In this document: positions 46,884 to 55,510 of the stretch, piece by piece
Layout of the letters: each line of letters opens with the position of its first letter
Numbering within the stretch: position 1 is the stretch's first letter
From: Natrinema pellirubrum DSM 15624
GTDB taxonomy: Archaea; Halobacteriota; Halobacteria; Halobacteriales; Natrialbaceae
Direction: 5' to 3'
NCBI RefSeq assembly: GCF_000230735.2
Contig: NC_019962.1
Coordinates: forward strand, 2,418,001 to 2,482,000
DNA: 64,000 nt
Made by a program: the position numbers and the translations under genes
The notes under the pieces: model-generated
The model's input: the letters and a program-made list of their open reading frames with translations, nothing else
Database searches by the model: none
What the model was told of the DNA's origin: nothing

Positions 46884-47239
46884 CGATGGACGCGACCCGC
46901 TACGACGACGGCTCGATCACCTACCCCGGCCACCCGCGCGGACCGGGCGGCTCGGAGCCGGTCGAAACGATCGACCTCAGCGAGTACACCGCCGAGGTCG
47001 TGACCTGGACGACCAGTACCGCGACGCCGCCGGGCGTCCGCGAACCCAACACGCTCGCGATCGTCGAGTTCGAGGTAGATGGCGAGACGGTCCGAGCGAT
47101 CGGTCAGGCGACGACCGACGACCTCGAGACCGGCGACGAGGTCCGGCCGGTCCACGTCGGCGAACTCCGCGAACCCGGCGCAGGGATCCGCGAGCCCGAG
47201 AGCCAGGACTGGGACGGCTACCGGTTCGACCCGGTCTAA
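46880..47239 (+). CDS. OB-fold (DUF35-type) thiolase partner subunit
   Basis: A 119-residue protein with an OB-fold-like beta region (about 30-118) containing YTAEVVTWTTSTATPPGVREPN, VEFEVDGETVRAIGQAT and LETGDEVRPVHVGEL. The rubredoxin-like zinc knuckle of many DUF35 proteins is absent, there being no cysteines. It is coupled to the preceding thiolase gene by ATGA overlap, and the pair matches the alpha/beta composition of haloarchaeal thiolases. The beta subunit is needed for activity or stability in that family (established for related systems, inference here). Confidence 0.87.
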   Translation: MTMDATRYDDGSITYPGHPRGPGGSEPVETIDLSEYTAEVVTWTTSTATPPGVREPNTLAIVEFEVDGETVRAIGQATTDDLETGDEVRPVHVGELREPGAGIREPESQDWDGYRFDPV

Positions 47240-47535
47240 CGCCGCCAGTAGCGCGATCTCGTTCTTCGGAACGCGGATGCTATCTCGAGCATCCGGAATG
47301 CAGTGGCGCGCGCTGTCGACTGCCCGAACGAAGTGAGGGCGTCGACGACATTGCGCGAGGTCTTCGTGAACGGAGTGAACGAAGGCCTGGAAGACGCGAA
47401 GCGTCTTCCTTCGGACGAACGAACAGCGTGAGTGAGTCGGTTGGGGAGGGTGTGGCAACTCCCTGTTGCCACGATCGCAGAAGGCCTTACTCTCGTTCCC
47501 CCGCAGTTCCCTGTTCATCTCCCGCAGTTCCCTGT
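47240..47535. other. Convergent intergenic region with hairpins
   Basis: 296 bp between two convergent genes, dominated by the second hairpin array (47260-47472) and a 21-bp duplication at its right end. No gene. Confidence 0.5.
47260..47472 (+). repeat. Second array of intergenic hairpins
   Basis: Six inverted repeats occur in series: 47260-47273 (CGTTC/GAACG with a TTCG tetraloop), 47274-47295 (CGGATGCT/AGCATCCG), 47315-47346 (GTCGAC-T-GCCC/GGGC-GTCGAC with one bulge), 47362-47384 (CTTCGT/ACGAAG), 47389-47409 (GGAAGACGC/GCGTCTTCC with GAA loop, core GCGAAGC) and 47452-47472 (GTGGCAAC/GTTGCCAC). The style matches the array after tbsP, though loops are more varied. It lies between convergent genes, so it could act on both transcripts' 3' ends. 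Confidence 0.7.
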
Positions 47536-47538
47536 TCA
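47500..47538. repeat. 21-bp imperfect tandem duplication at a gene end
   Basis: CCCGCAGTTCCCTGTTCA is present at 47500-47517 and again at 47521-47538, a period of 21 bp. The second copy ends in the stop codon of the minus-strand gene that ends at 47536. Confidence 0.7.
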
Positions 47539-48300
47539 GTTCTCGTCGCTCGAGCCGTCGGCCGTTCCGTCGGCGTTTTCGCCCCCGCTCGAACCGTCGT
47601 CCCCGCCGTCGCTCGAGGAGCCGTCAGCCCCGTCCGATGCGTCCGAATCACCGTCGCTCGAGTCGCCCTCGCCGTACTGGTCCCGCAGCGTCTCGAGTTC
47701 GGCGTCGACGTCGACGGCGGGGTCCGGGTCGGCGTCGGCCTCGCTCGATCCATCGTCGCGAACCGGCCCGTCCTCGATGTCGATCGTGACGCCGTCCATG
47801 CCATCCGACCGGTCCCGATCGGCCGCTTTCGCTCCCGATTCCGCGGCCGCCCGGAGTCGGCTGTCCACGTCGTCGCGGAGTTCGCGTGCCTCCGCGAGGA
47901 GGTCACGAGCCTCGTCGTCAGCGGGCAACTGCCCCGACGAGGCGGCCCGCTGGAGTTCCGAGAGAACGGTATCGAGACTGGACAGCGTCGTCTGTCGGAG
48001 CCGCTCCGCCTGCTCGCCGGTCGAGTCGGCGGCCGTCTCGGTCCGATCCCGGACCGCCCGCTCAGTGCGGACGACCTGCAGCCCGCGCTGGAACGCCTCG
48101 AGCGCGCGGACGCTGGTCTCGAGGACGGTCAGCGCCGCGGGGAGCGCGACCTCGTCGGTCACGCGCAACAGCTCCCGCGGCGTCGGCGGCCGAAGCCGCG
48201 GCCGGCGCGGACCCGATTCACCCAGTTCCGCTCGGAGCGCGTCGATCGTCCGCGTCAGTTCGCGAACGGCATCGACGAGTTCGTCCTCATGGTCGGCCAT
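47536..48300 (-). CDS. Haloarchaeal coiled-coil protein with acidic tail (DUF7547-like)
   Basis: A 254-residue soluble protein. Residues 1-25 form an amphipathic start (ADHEDELVDAVRELTRTID). Residues about 33-80 are a conserved-looking helical block with RPPTPRELLRVTDEVALPAAL. Long helices follow to about 165 (LRQTTLSSLDTVLSELQ, DLLAEARELRDDVDSRL). The last 75 residues are almost only Asp, Ser, Gly and Glu. I recall this architecture in a haloarchaeal family labelled DUF7547. No function is known. The start is the ATG at 48300, upstream frame being non-coding. Confidence 0.75.
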   Translation of the reverse strand: MADHEDELVDAVRELTRTIDALRAELGESGPRRPRLRPPTPRELLRVTDEVALPAALTVLETSVRALEAFQRGLQVVRTERAVRDRTETAADSTGEQAERLRQTTLSSLDTVLSELQRAASSGQLPADDEARDLLAEARELRDDVDSRLRAAAESGAKAADRDRSDGMDGVTIDIEDGPVRDDGSSEADADPDPAVDVDAELETLRDQYGEGDSSDGDSDASDGADGSSSDGGDDGSSGGENADGTADGSSDEN

Positions 48301-48589
48301 ACGATACCTACGGCCGCCAACACGAAAAGTCGGGCGGTCGCCCACCGCTCGAGTGAACCCGCTTGTTGGCACCGGAACGCCACCGCGTGCTGCTCGCGTC
48401 GGTTTCGGCTCGGACGCATCGACGGGGGCGCGGGCGCGCTCGATGGGGAGCGTCGTCGAACGGACTGTCTCTTTAGCCAACAGCAGCTAACGCGAACCGC
48501 GACGGGACGAGAACGACCACCGGTGTGATGGCGCGACGACGCCATCGACGATCCAAGCGTTTTTAGCTACCCTGCCCCCTCTACCCGGT

Positions 48590-49342
48590 GTGCGAATCGA
48601 GAACAGCTTCATTCCCGTTCACGGCGTCGGAGAGACCACCGAGCGCCGGCTCTGGGAGAACGGTGTGACCCACTGGGACGAGTTCGACGGCAGCGTCGTC
48701 GGCTCGACGCTCGCGGCACGGATCGAGACGTTCATCGAGGAGGGCCGGGCCCACCTCGAGCGGGGCGACGTCTCGCCGTTCGCCGAAGCGCTGCCGGCCG
48801 CGAGCCGCTGGCGCTGTTACGAGAACGTCAGCGACGAGACCTGCTTTCTGGACATCGAGACGACCGGCCTCGACGCGTCCTGCGAGGACGTGACGACGGT
48901 CAGCCTCCACCGGGGCGGCGAGACGAAGACCTTCGTCAAGGACCGCGATCTCACGGCCGCCCGCCTCGAGCGAGAACTCGACGACTCGGCCCTGCTGGTT
49001 ACGTTCAACGGCCAGCGGTTCGACGTTCCCTTCCTCGAGACGTGTTTCGACGTCTCGGTCGATGTCCCCCACGTCGATCTCATGTACCCCTGCAAGAAGC
49101 TGGGGTTGGACGGCGGGCTGAAGGCGATCGAACGCGAGATCGGTATCGACCGGGACATGCCGGAGCTGAGCGGCCGCGATGCCGTCCGTCTCTGGCACGA
49201 GTACGAAAGTGGCGACGAGGGGTCCCTCGAGATGCTCGTCGAGTACAACCGGGCCGACACCCGCAACATGGAACCGCTGATGGAACACGTCGCCGACCGG
49301 CTCCACGAGGACGTCTTCGAGGCGGCAACGGCCGGCGACTGA
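48590..49342 (+). CDS. RNase H-like exonuclease domain protein (YprB type)
   Basis: A 250-residue DEDD-type 3'-5' exonuclease-like protein. The N-terminal 55 residues contain FIPVHGVGETTERRLWENGV, a helix-hairpin-helix-like nucleic acid-binding motif. The exonuclease core has motif I FLDIETTGLD (Asp and Glu ligands, about 83-92), motif II LLVTFNGQRFDVPFLE (about 136-151) and a motif III-like YNRADTRNM near 230. It starts with GTG at 48590. Members probably trim DNA or RNA ends; substrate not established. Confidence 0.85.
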   Translation: MRIENSFIPVHGVGETTERRLWENGVTHWDEFDGSVVGSTLAARIETFIEEGRAHLERGDVSPFAEALPAASRWRCYENVSDETCFLDIETTGLDASCEDVTTVSLHRGGETKTFVKDRDLTAARLERELDDSALLVTFNGQRFDVPFLETCFDVSVDVPHVDLMYPCKKLGLDGGLKAIEREIGIDRDMPELSGRDAVRLWHEYESGDEGSLEMLVEYNRADTRNMEPLMEHVADRLHEDVFEAATAGD

Positions 49343-49426
49343 CTGCGATCGCGGTCCGCCCGCATCTCGAGGCCGCCAGCTGTGAGTGACCAGCTATACG
49401 GTACCCCCGCTCCTACGCGTTCGCCG

Positions 49427-49825
49427 ATGGCCAACTACAGCTACGAGACCGAGATCGACGTCCGGCTCCGCGACATCGACTTCATGGGCCACGTCAACAA
49501 TGCAGTCTACGCGACCTACCTCGAGCAGGCCCGGGAGGCCTACTTCCGGGACGTCCTCGATATCTCGCTCGAGGAAACGACGACCGTCCTCGTGAGCCTC
49601 GAGATCGAGTACGAGCGACCGATCGAGGCCGACGAGACGGTCACCGTCGCGCTTTCCGTGTCGGAACTTGGCGAGGCGAGCCTGCCGATGACCTACGAGG
49701 TCCGCGCCGACGGGGAGCGGGCAGCGACGGCCCGGACCGTACAGGTACTGGCCGATCCGGACGGAGACGGCTCGCGGCCGATTCCGGGAGAGTGGCGTCG
49801 ACGGATCGAGAGTCAGCGGGAGTGA
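49427..49825 (+). CDS. Acyl-CoA thioesterase (hot-dog fold)
   Basis: A 132-residue single hot-dog domain of the 4-hydroxybenzoyl-CoA thioesterase/YbgC class. The active-site region is RLRDIDFMGHVNNAVYATYLEQAR, with the catalytic Asp near residue 15 in RDIDFMGH. It normally works as a tetramer that hydrolyses acyl-CoA esters. An alternative GTG start at 49382 would add 15 residues, but the fold begins at the chosen ATG. No operon partner; the exonuclease gene ends 84 bp upstream. Confidence 0.9.
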   Translation: MANYSYETEIDVRLRDIDFMGHVNNAVYATYLEQAREAYFRDVLDISLEETTTVLVSLEIEYERPIEADETVTVALSVSELGEASLPMTYEVRADGERAATARTVQVLADPDGDGSRPIPGEWRRRIESQRE

Positions 49826-49829
49826 GCCG

Positions 49830-50123
49830 TTACTCGAGGTCCGTCTCGGGGTCGGAGACTTCTATTTCGCCGTCGCTGCCGACGACCACGTGATAGCCAC
49901 AGAAGGGGAATTCGACGCGGCCGGTCGGCCGCTGTGTGCCGTTCGAGCGGGTCGCAAACAGTGCATCGAGCGCCTCCGGGTTGACGACATCGTAGAGTGC
50001 CTCGTACTCGGGCGGTTCGAGATCTACCGGATCGATGCCTTCCCGCTCGGCGACAGCGGCGATAATGTCGAAACAAACTGATTGACCGGCTGTCGCGTCG
50101 GAGCGATCGACTGAGAGTAGCAT
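49830..50123 (-). CDS. HalOD1 output domain protein
   Basis: A 97-residue protein consisting of a HalOD1 domain, a small haloarchaeal output module often found behind response-regulator receivers or alone. Recognisable stretches are VCFDIIAAVAEREGIDPVDLEPP and ALYDVVNPEALDALFA, then the C-terminal beta hairpin RVEFPFCGYHVVVGSDGEIEV. Its mode of action is unknown. It is a stand-alone gene with its own TATA box 28 bp upstream, convergent with the thioesterase. Confidence 0.88.
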   Translation of the reverse strand: MLLSVDRSDATAGQSVCFDIIAAVAEREGIDPVDLEPPEYEALYDVVNPEALDALFATRSNGTQRPTGRVEFPFCGYHVVVGSDGEIEVSDPETDLE

Positions 50124-50147
50124 TGGCCGGACTCTTACTTCGATCGG

Positions 50148-50155
50148 ATATAAAT
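50148..50155 (-). promoter_or_regulatory. TATA box of the HalOD1 gene
   Basis: ATTTATAT on the minus strand, centred about 28 bp from the ATG at 50123: leaderless spacing. Confidence 0.6.
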
Positions 50156-50422
50156 CCTCTGGCCCGAGCTTGAATTGAATAGACAGATCAGTTCAATAGC
50201 AGCCAATCCAGTACTCTGGTGTATTTATTGGGAACTAGTTTATAGATGATTCTACTATACTCAACAAATCTAAAACTATTCAAGGGTCGACAGTAACGGG
50301 GAAATAACCGGTTACGCCACCTATAACGGTAACTCAGTGAAAACGGACGGCCGACGACGAATCGAGGGGGGGACATGTTCGGGAAACCGTACTGGGTGGT
50401 TCGGGCAGTAGGAACGAGTACG

Positions 50423-51001
50423 ATGAATCCCTTCTCGAGCGGGCGATCGGCGGACGACGGCGACGGGTTCGACGACCCCGAGGAGTTCGTTCCGGAACAC
50501 CTCCCGGAACCGGGACGGTTCCTCGAGGGTCACGACCTCCTCGACGGAGAGGATCACGTCGCCTTCCACGATATCTCGCGGGAACTGTTCGAGGAACGGG
50601 GCGTCTACGACGCGACGTTCGGCTACAACCTCGCGCGGCTCAACCTCGACCAGCGCCATCCCGACGCCGGCTACCGGTACGCGGTCGACGCCGACGATCC
50701 GACGGTCCTGCGGGCGGAGTTCAGCCCGACCACGGAGTTCTGTCCCCAGGCCGACGCCCTCGTCAAGGGGTCGTTCCGCGCGTGGAACGGCCTCAGCGAG
50801 CGCCACGAGTACGACCTCGTCCGGGTGCGCGTCCGCGAGAGCCACCACCAGTCCGGTACCCTGAACGACGCGCTGGCCACCCTCGAGGATACCTACCTCG
50901 AGTCGGGCGAGATGCCCAGCGAACCCGATGGGCCGGCCGTACCGAGTCCGACCACCGCCGACGGGGACGAGGACGACTCGAGCGTCCAGTCGCCCTTCTG
51001 A
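50423..51001 (+). CDS. Conserved haloarchaeal protein, function unknown
   Basis: A 192-residue acidic soluble protein. It has recognisable order in HLPEPGRFLEGHDLLDGEDHVAFHD in outline, NLARLNLDQRHPDAGYRYAVDADD and a segment with a single Cys in TTEFCPQADALVKGSFRAWNG. The pattern TEFCPQA followed by a helix is reminiscent of metal-sulfur (DUF59-like) proteins, but this is weak. The last 30 residues are disordered and acidic. It is followed after 6 bp by a membrane protein gene, so the two form an operon. The ATG at 50423 is favoured over an upstream in-frame ATG at 50375. Confidence 0.68.
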   Translation: MNPFSSGRSADDGDGFDDPEEFVPEHLPEPGRFLEGHDLLDGEDHVAFHDISRELFEERGVYDATFGYNLARLNLDQRHPDAGYRYAVDADDPTVLRAEFSPTTEFCPQADALVKGSFRAWNGLSERHEYDLVRVRVRESHHQSGTLNDALATLEDTYLESGEMPSEPDGPAVPSPTTADGDEDDSSVQSPF

Positions 51002-51007
51002 GGATCG

Positions 51008-52228
51008 ATGGCCGCGTCCGGGACCGCGGCGGCGACGGTCACGCGGTGGTCGCGGACGTTCGTTGCGGTCGGCGTCGGCTTCTTTCTCGCGTGGCAGGTC
51101 GCCGTCGCAGCCGGTCTCCCGAGGGCGGCGACGGTCCCGCTCGGCGTGTACGGGTTCGTCTTCCACGTCGTCTTCGGGAAGGCTTACACCCTCGTCCCGT
51201 CCTATTTCGCACGGGAGTTGGCAGTCCCGCTGGCACCCGCGATCCACCTGCCGTTCGCACTGCTTGGCACGCTCGGGTCGTTCACCGCCGGTGCCGGACG
51301 CGGGCCGGCTACGGTCGGTCCCGCGGCCGCGATCTGCTGGTTCGCCGGCGTGATCGTCTTCGTCACCGCGATCGGCTGGACCGTCCGCGACAACCCGACG
51401 GGACGGGAGACCGGAACCGGCGACACCGATGCCCACCGCCGGCGGGTCGACCGGTTCGCGAACGCCGCCGTCCCCGTCGTCGTCGCCTATCTGCTCGCCG
51501 GGTCGGCGCTGGAGGTGGCGCGGGCGTTCGGTCTCGAGCCGACGATCGCCCCCGCTGCCGGCCCGGCAACGACCCACCTGTTCGCGGCCGGAACGGCTGC
51601 TCTCCTCGTGTTTGCGATCGGGTTTCGCTTGCTGCCGCGGCTGCTGGTCGCCGACGTCCGTCCGGCGCTCGCGGCCGTCGTCTTGACTAGCGGCGTCGTC
51701 GGCCCCGTACTGCTCGCCGTCGACTTCCGTGGCGGACCGGTCTTCTCGCTCGGGGCCGGCCTCGAGGCGGTCGCGCTGATCGGCTTCGCGGCCGCCGTCA
51801 CCGATCTCTCCCGACAGAGCGACCGCGACCGCGTCGGAAGCCGTGCGCTGCTGGGGGCCGCCGGCTGTGCCGGGGCCGTTGCCCTACTGGGGCTTGGATT
51901 CGCGTTCGCGTCCGCTGGGCTCCTGCCGGCGACCGCATACACCGCTCACTATCGGCTCGCCGTCGGCGGCTTCCTCGCGCTGACGATCGTCGGCGTCAGC
52001 TACCGCTTCTATCCGCCCGCGGTCGCCTCGCTGTCCTGGATCGGCGACCGCACTGCACGGGCCTCGATCGTGGCCCTGCTCGGCGGCCTCATACTCGAGG
52101 TCGCGGGGCTGCTCGCATCGCTCCCCGCGCTGGTCGGTCCCGGCCGCTGGCTCTCGGTCGTCGGGGCGGCCCTCTACGCCGCGGTCTGTTGGACGATCTT
52201 CCTCGAGCGGTCCGCGCTGACTGGCTGA
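51008..52228 (+). CDS. NnrS-like multi-pass membrane protein
   Basis: A 406-residue integral membrane protein with about 11-12 hydrophobic helices. A Gly-, His- and Pro-containing pattern recurs: HVVFGKAYTLVPSYFARE near 58 and HYRLAVGGFLALTIVGVSYRFYPP near 318. Similar histidine-in-helix patterns occur in haem proteins of the NnrS and haem-copper oxidase groups, so I suspect a haem-linked protein, but no complete ligand set can be proven. It is co-transcribed with the upstream protein of unknown function (6-bp gap). Location ahead of a haem-synthesis/radical SAM cluster supports a respiratory or NO-related role (inference). Confidence 0.75.
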   Translation: MAASGTAAATVTRWSRTFVAVGVGFFLAWQVAVAAGLPRAATVPLGVYGFVFHVVFGKAYTLVPSYFARELAVPLAPAIHLPFALLGTLGSFTAGAGRGPATVGPAAAICWFAGVIVFVTAIGWTVRDNPTGRETGTGDTDAHRRRVDRFANAAVPVVVAYLLAGSALEVARAFGLEPTIAPAAGPATTHLFAAGTAALLVFAIGFRLLPRLLVADVRPALAAVVLTSGVVGPVLLAVDFRGGPVFSLGAGLEAVALIGFAAAVTDLSRQSDRDRVGSRALLGAAGCAGAVALLGLGFAFASAGLLPATAYTAHYRLAVGGFLALTIVGVSYRFYPPAVASLSWIGDRTARASIVALLGGLILEVAGLLASLPALVGPGRWLSVVGAALYAAVCWTIFLERSALTG

Positions 52229-52328
52229 CGGGACAGTCGTGCGGTATCGAACGAGGGGATTGAGTCGGGTCGCAGCTCGGTCGCATCGCGCCGTGACGTT
52301 TTAGGTCCCGGACGAGACGTATCGGACG

Positions 52329-52997
52329 ATGGCTACCGAGGCTTCCTTTACCGTCCCCTCCGACGAGTTCCCGCTGGGGACGGTGTTCGAACGGCTGCCG
52401 GAGGCGACAGTCGAACTCGAGCGGATCATCCCCGCTCGAGACGTCGTGATCCCCTACTTCTGGGTTCGCGGCACGGAGATCGACGACATCGAGAGCGCGT
52501 TCACGGACCATCCGGGCGTAGAGCGGATTCGGTCCGTCGACTCAGTCGAGGACGAGTATCTGTTGCGCGTCGAATGGGCGGTGGATTACGACGACGTGTT
52601 GACGGTCCTGACAGAAACGGAGATCGCGCTCATCGAGGCCGTCGGAACGAACGAACGGTGGACGTTCGACATTCGGGGCGACGACCGGAGCGACATCGCG
52701 GCGTTTCAGTCCCGCTGTACGGAGTTAGGCATCCCGATCACGTTGACGACGTTGAGCGCCCTCACCCCGGTTGAAACGGCCACCGAAGCGGCCGTGACCG
52801 AGACCCAACAGGAGGCGCTGGAACTCGCCTACGAGCGGGGCTATTTCGAATCGCCGCGCGAAGTGACGATGGCGGAGATCGGCGACGAACTCGGGATCAC
52901 ACAGCAGGCCGTCGCGTCCCGGCTCCGGCGAGGCATCAACCACGTTCTCGGCGATACGCTCTCCGACGTCTCGGTCGATCGCCGAGCGGATCGGTAA
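52329..52997 (+). CDS. HTH-10 (bacterio-opsin activator-type) regulator
   Basis: A 222-residue transcription factor. The C-terminal 55 residues hold the HTH-10 domain, TETQQEALELAYERGYFESPREVTMAEIGDELGITQQAVASRLRRG in outline, shared with the Bat family. The N-terminal 150 residues form a ligand-type domain with beta strands (LLRVEWAVDYDDVLTVLT) seen in other Bat-like proteins. No PAS or GAF domain is present. It sits just downstream of the NnrS-like gene and may regulate it. Confidence 0.92.
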   Translation: MATEASFTVPSDEFPLGTVFERLPEATVELERIIPARDVVIPYFWVRGTEIDDIESAFTDHPGVERIRSVDSVEDEYLLRVEWAVDYDDVLTVLTETEIALIEAVGTNERWTFDIRGDDRSDIAAFQSRCTELGIPITLTTLSALTPVETATEAAVTETQQEALELAYERGYFESPREVTMAEIGDELGITQQAVASRLRRGINHVLGDTLSDVSVDRRADR

Positions 52998-53056
52998 AAG
53001 GGATTTGAATACTAAAAAGTGAGCGTGAAGCCCGAAGGCATGCTGAAACACGCGTA

Positions 53057-53422
53057 ATGAGCGAGAACCCGATCGCGTTCGAAACGGTACTCGACCTCTG
53101 TCGGAGCCGGCGCCGTCGCGTCGTCCTCGCGGTACTCGACGCGGAGCGGCGGCCGTTGACGGTGAACGATCTCAGGCGGACGGTCCTCACCTCCCTCCAC
53201 CGGACCGCAGTCACCGACGCTTCCGACGACGTGCTAACGGAGATCCGACTCTCGCTCCGTCACACGCACATTCCGAAGTTGGAGTCGGCAGGCGTGATCG
53301 AGTACGACCCGGAGCGAACGCTCGTGCGACCGACGGACCGGTTCGACCGGCTACAGCCCCAGCTGTCCGCCGTCCTCGACGCCGATCCCGAACTCGAGGG
53401 GCGGATCGAACTGCGGACGTGA
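53057..53422 (+). CDS. DUF7344 winged-helix protein
   Basis: A 121-residue small protein with a winged-helix-like domain: VLDLCRSRRRRVVLAVLDAERRPLTVNDLRR in outline, then LRHTHIPKLESAGVIEYDPE and a short C-terminal strand region. This fits the haloarchaeal DUF7344 family of putative regulators. Lies 59 bp after the HTH-10 gene on the same strand and is likely part of the same unit. Confidence 0.82.
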   Translation: MSENPIAFETVLDLCRSRRRRVVLAVLDAERRPLTVNDLRRTVLTSLHRTAVTDASDDVLTEIRLSLRHTHIPKLESAGVIEYDPERTLVRPTDRFDRLQPQLSAVLDADPELEGRIELRT

Positions 53423-53506
53423 ACGGTTGGTTCGCCGCCCGCGATCGGCGTCTCTCGCGGCTCGGTTTCACCGTCGTTTCGAACGGCGGGCCGTCGTCGA
53501 GGATCG

Positions 53507-54778
53507 TTACGTTCGTGCTTCGACCCGCGCCTCGAGCCAGCGGACCGCCGGCGTCGCGGTGATCCCGTGGACGACGATCGAGACGAGAACGACGGCCCCG
53601 ACGAGCGCCCACAGGCGGTCGGCGTCGGGAAAGGCGGCGTGGTTCAGCGCGTAGGCGAGGTAGTAAAAGGAGCCGATCCCGCGGACGCCGAAGAAGGCGA
53701 TCGTCGCCCGCTCGGCCGGGTCGCGATCGAACCCGAGGAAGCCGATCAGCCCCGCCAACGGCCGGACGAGAAAGACGATCGCGACGACCGCAACGACCGC
53801 CTCGAGGGTAAGCGGTTCCAGCAATCCGCCGACGATCGCGCCGCCGAAAAAGAGCATGATCAGCGCCATCATCACCTGTTCGGCGAACTCGCTGACCTCG
53901 TGGAGCGACCGGTTGTAGTCGTGGGAGCGCTCGTAGTGGCGGACCATCAAGGCGGCCACGAAAACGGCGATGAAGCCGTAGCCGCCGACGAGTTCGGTCG
54001 CGCCGTAGACCGCCAGGGTGCCCGCGATCGCCTCGAGGCCCTGTACCGATTCGGCGACCGGCGTGTCGGGCTCGGTGGCGAAGACGAGGCGAGCAGTCAG
54101 AGCGCCGAGGACGATCCCGACGACGACGCCGACGACGATCCGGTAGCCGAGGTCGACGAGCAGCCACTCGCCGATCCAGTTGCCGGGCGTGAGCCCGACC
54201 AGCGCGACGGCGATCGCGAGGTTCGTGAAGGGGAAAGCGAGCCCGTCGTTCAGCCCGGCTTCGGAGGTGAGTGCGAACCGGACCTCGTCTTCCATCCCCG
54301 CCTTTTCGTCGGCCGACTCCGCCTCGGTGCCCATCCCCGGTCCGCGGACCTGCACCTCGGAGGCCAACACGGGATCCGTCGGGGCGATACAGGCCCCCAA
54401 CAGGATCGCGGTCGGAACGACGAAGCCGAGCCACCGGCCGAGCAGCGCCGCACCGGTGATCGACAGCGGCATCGTGATCGCCAGTAACCGCCAGGTCGAG
54501 GCCCACTCGCGTAGCCCGGGGACGCGGTCGATCTTCAGGCCGACGCCCATCAGGGCGACGATGACGCCGATCTCCGCGAGGTGTTCGGTCGTCGTCCCCT
54601 GCTCGAGGGGGTCCGGTGCGGGCAGTCCGATCGGCAGCCCGAAGGCGAGCATCCCGAACGCGACGAAGAAGATCGGCAAGGAGATCGCTCGATCGGAGAC
54701 GAACCGCGGGAGGACCGCGACGCCGAACAGCGCGATCCCGATCACGACGAGGCCGACGGTGTACAGCTCGAGGGCCAT
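53507..54778 (-). CDS. CPA1-type cation:proton antiporter
   Basis: A 423-residue integral membrane protein with 12-13 hydrophobic helices, a member of the monovalent cation/proton antiporter group that exports Na+ or K+ against protons. The family motif with two acidic/Asp residues is AILLGACIAPTDPVLASEVQV near 125, followed after a charged loop by LTSEAGLNDGLAFPFTNLAIA near 175, the second functional core. Its start is the ATG at 54778. Apparently monocistronic. Confidence 0.9.
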   Translation of the reverse strand: MALELYTVGLVVIGIALFGVAVLPRFVSDRAISLPIFFVAFGMLAFGLPIGLPAPDPLEQGTTTEHLAEIGVIVALMGVGLKIDRVPGLREWASTWRLLAITMPLSITGAALLGRWLGFVVPTAILLGACIAPTDPVLASEVQVRGPGMGTEAESADEKAGMEDEVRFALTSEAGLNDGLAFPFTNLAIAVALVGLTPGNWIGEWLLVDLGYRIVVGVVVGIVLGALTARLVFATEPDTPVAESVQGLEAIAGTLAVYGATELVGGYGFIAVFVAALMVRHYERSHDYNRSLHEVSEFAEQVMMALIMLFFGGAIVGGLLEPLTLEAVVAVVAIVFLVRPLAGLIGFLGFDRDPAERATIAFFGVRGIGSFYYLAYALNHAAFPDADRLWALVGAVVLVSIVVHGITATPAVRWLEARVEART

Positions 54779-54872
54779 CCGGGGTGAGCGAACCTACGAG
54801 AAATCGCCCCTTTACCCCGCTGCCGGCGCTTGCAGAACGAACCCATTTGCCCCGCGACAGCGAGAACGGGGT

Positions 54873-55475
54873 ATGGATCGGAACGCGCCGAAAACCGGGG
54901 GTCGAACGCGGACGCGGCGGCGGTTCCTGCAAGCGGGGGCCGTCGCCACGACCGCCGCCCTCGCTGGCTGTATCGAGGAGATGGGGGCGGAGTTCCCCGA
55001 AAACGAGAAGTGGCCGACGGCGTCGTACCTCCCCTCGCTGCCCGTCACGGAACGGAGTGCGATCCTCGAGGAGCGGATCCCGGAACTCGCAAGCGCGGAC
55101 ATCGCCGACCCCGAGGGGCTCGGATCGGCCCTCGAGGAATACGACATGGCCGTCGAGTCGATCGAACGCGAGCGCGACGTGGTGACCCTCGAGTACGTCA
55201 ATACGGACCGACACGACGAGGGCAATATCCACGACGTCGCGTTGCTCGCAGGCGGGTACGCCGCGCTGATCGAGACGGGGTACGACGCCGTCGCGCTGGG
55301 GGCGACGATCCTCGACGACGCGCCGGCATCGTACGGATCGGCGACGGTCGAGACGCCCCACGCCGAAGAGTACAACGCGGGCGAGCTGACCGCGGCCGAG
55401 TACGGCGAACTGGTGGTCTCGACGATCGAGTCACAGCGCTACGAACCCGACGTGGCCGTCTCGCCCGAGAAATAG
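54873..55475 (+). CDS. Tat lipoprotein, function unknown
   Basis: A 200-residue exported protein with a strong twin-arginine signal (TRTRRRFLQAGAV) and a lipobox (AALAGC), so the lipidated Cys is near residue 33. The mature domain (about 45-195) is alpha/beta, containing LEYVNTDRHDEGNIHDVALLAGGYAALI in outline and the tail VSTIESQRYEPDVAVSPEK. I do not recognise the family. It is 95 bp from the divergent antiporter and convergent with the membrane protein that follows. Confidence 0.78.
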   Translation: MDRNAPKTGGRTRTRRRFLQAGAVATTAALAGCIEEMGAEFPENEKWPTASYLPSLPVTERSAILEERIPELASADIADPEGLGSALEEYDMAVESIERERDVVTLEYVNTDRHDEGNIHDVALLAGGYAALIETGYDAVALGATILDDAPASYGSATVETPHAEEYNAGELTAAEYGELVVSTIESQRYEPDVAVSPEK

Positions 55476-55510
55476 CGTCCGTCGGTTTTGCCTCACCCAC
55501 CCGTCGCCGG

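Noticed and set aside
53211..55361. A 716-codon arginine-rich frame on the minus strand
   Set aside because: It runs through the antiporter gene in another frame and antisense to the lipoprotein gene; almost entirely Arg/Asp/Gly/Pro without motifs.
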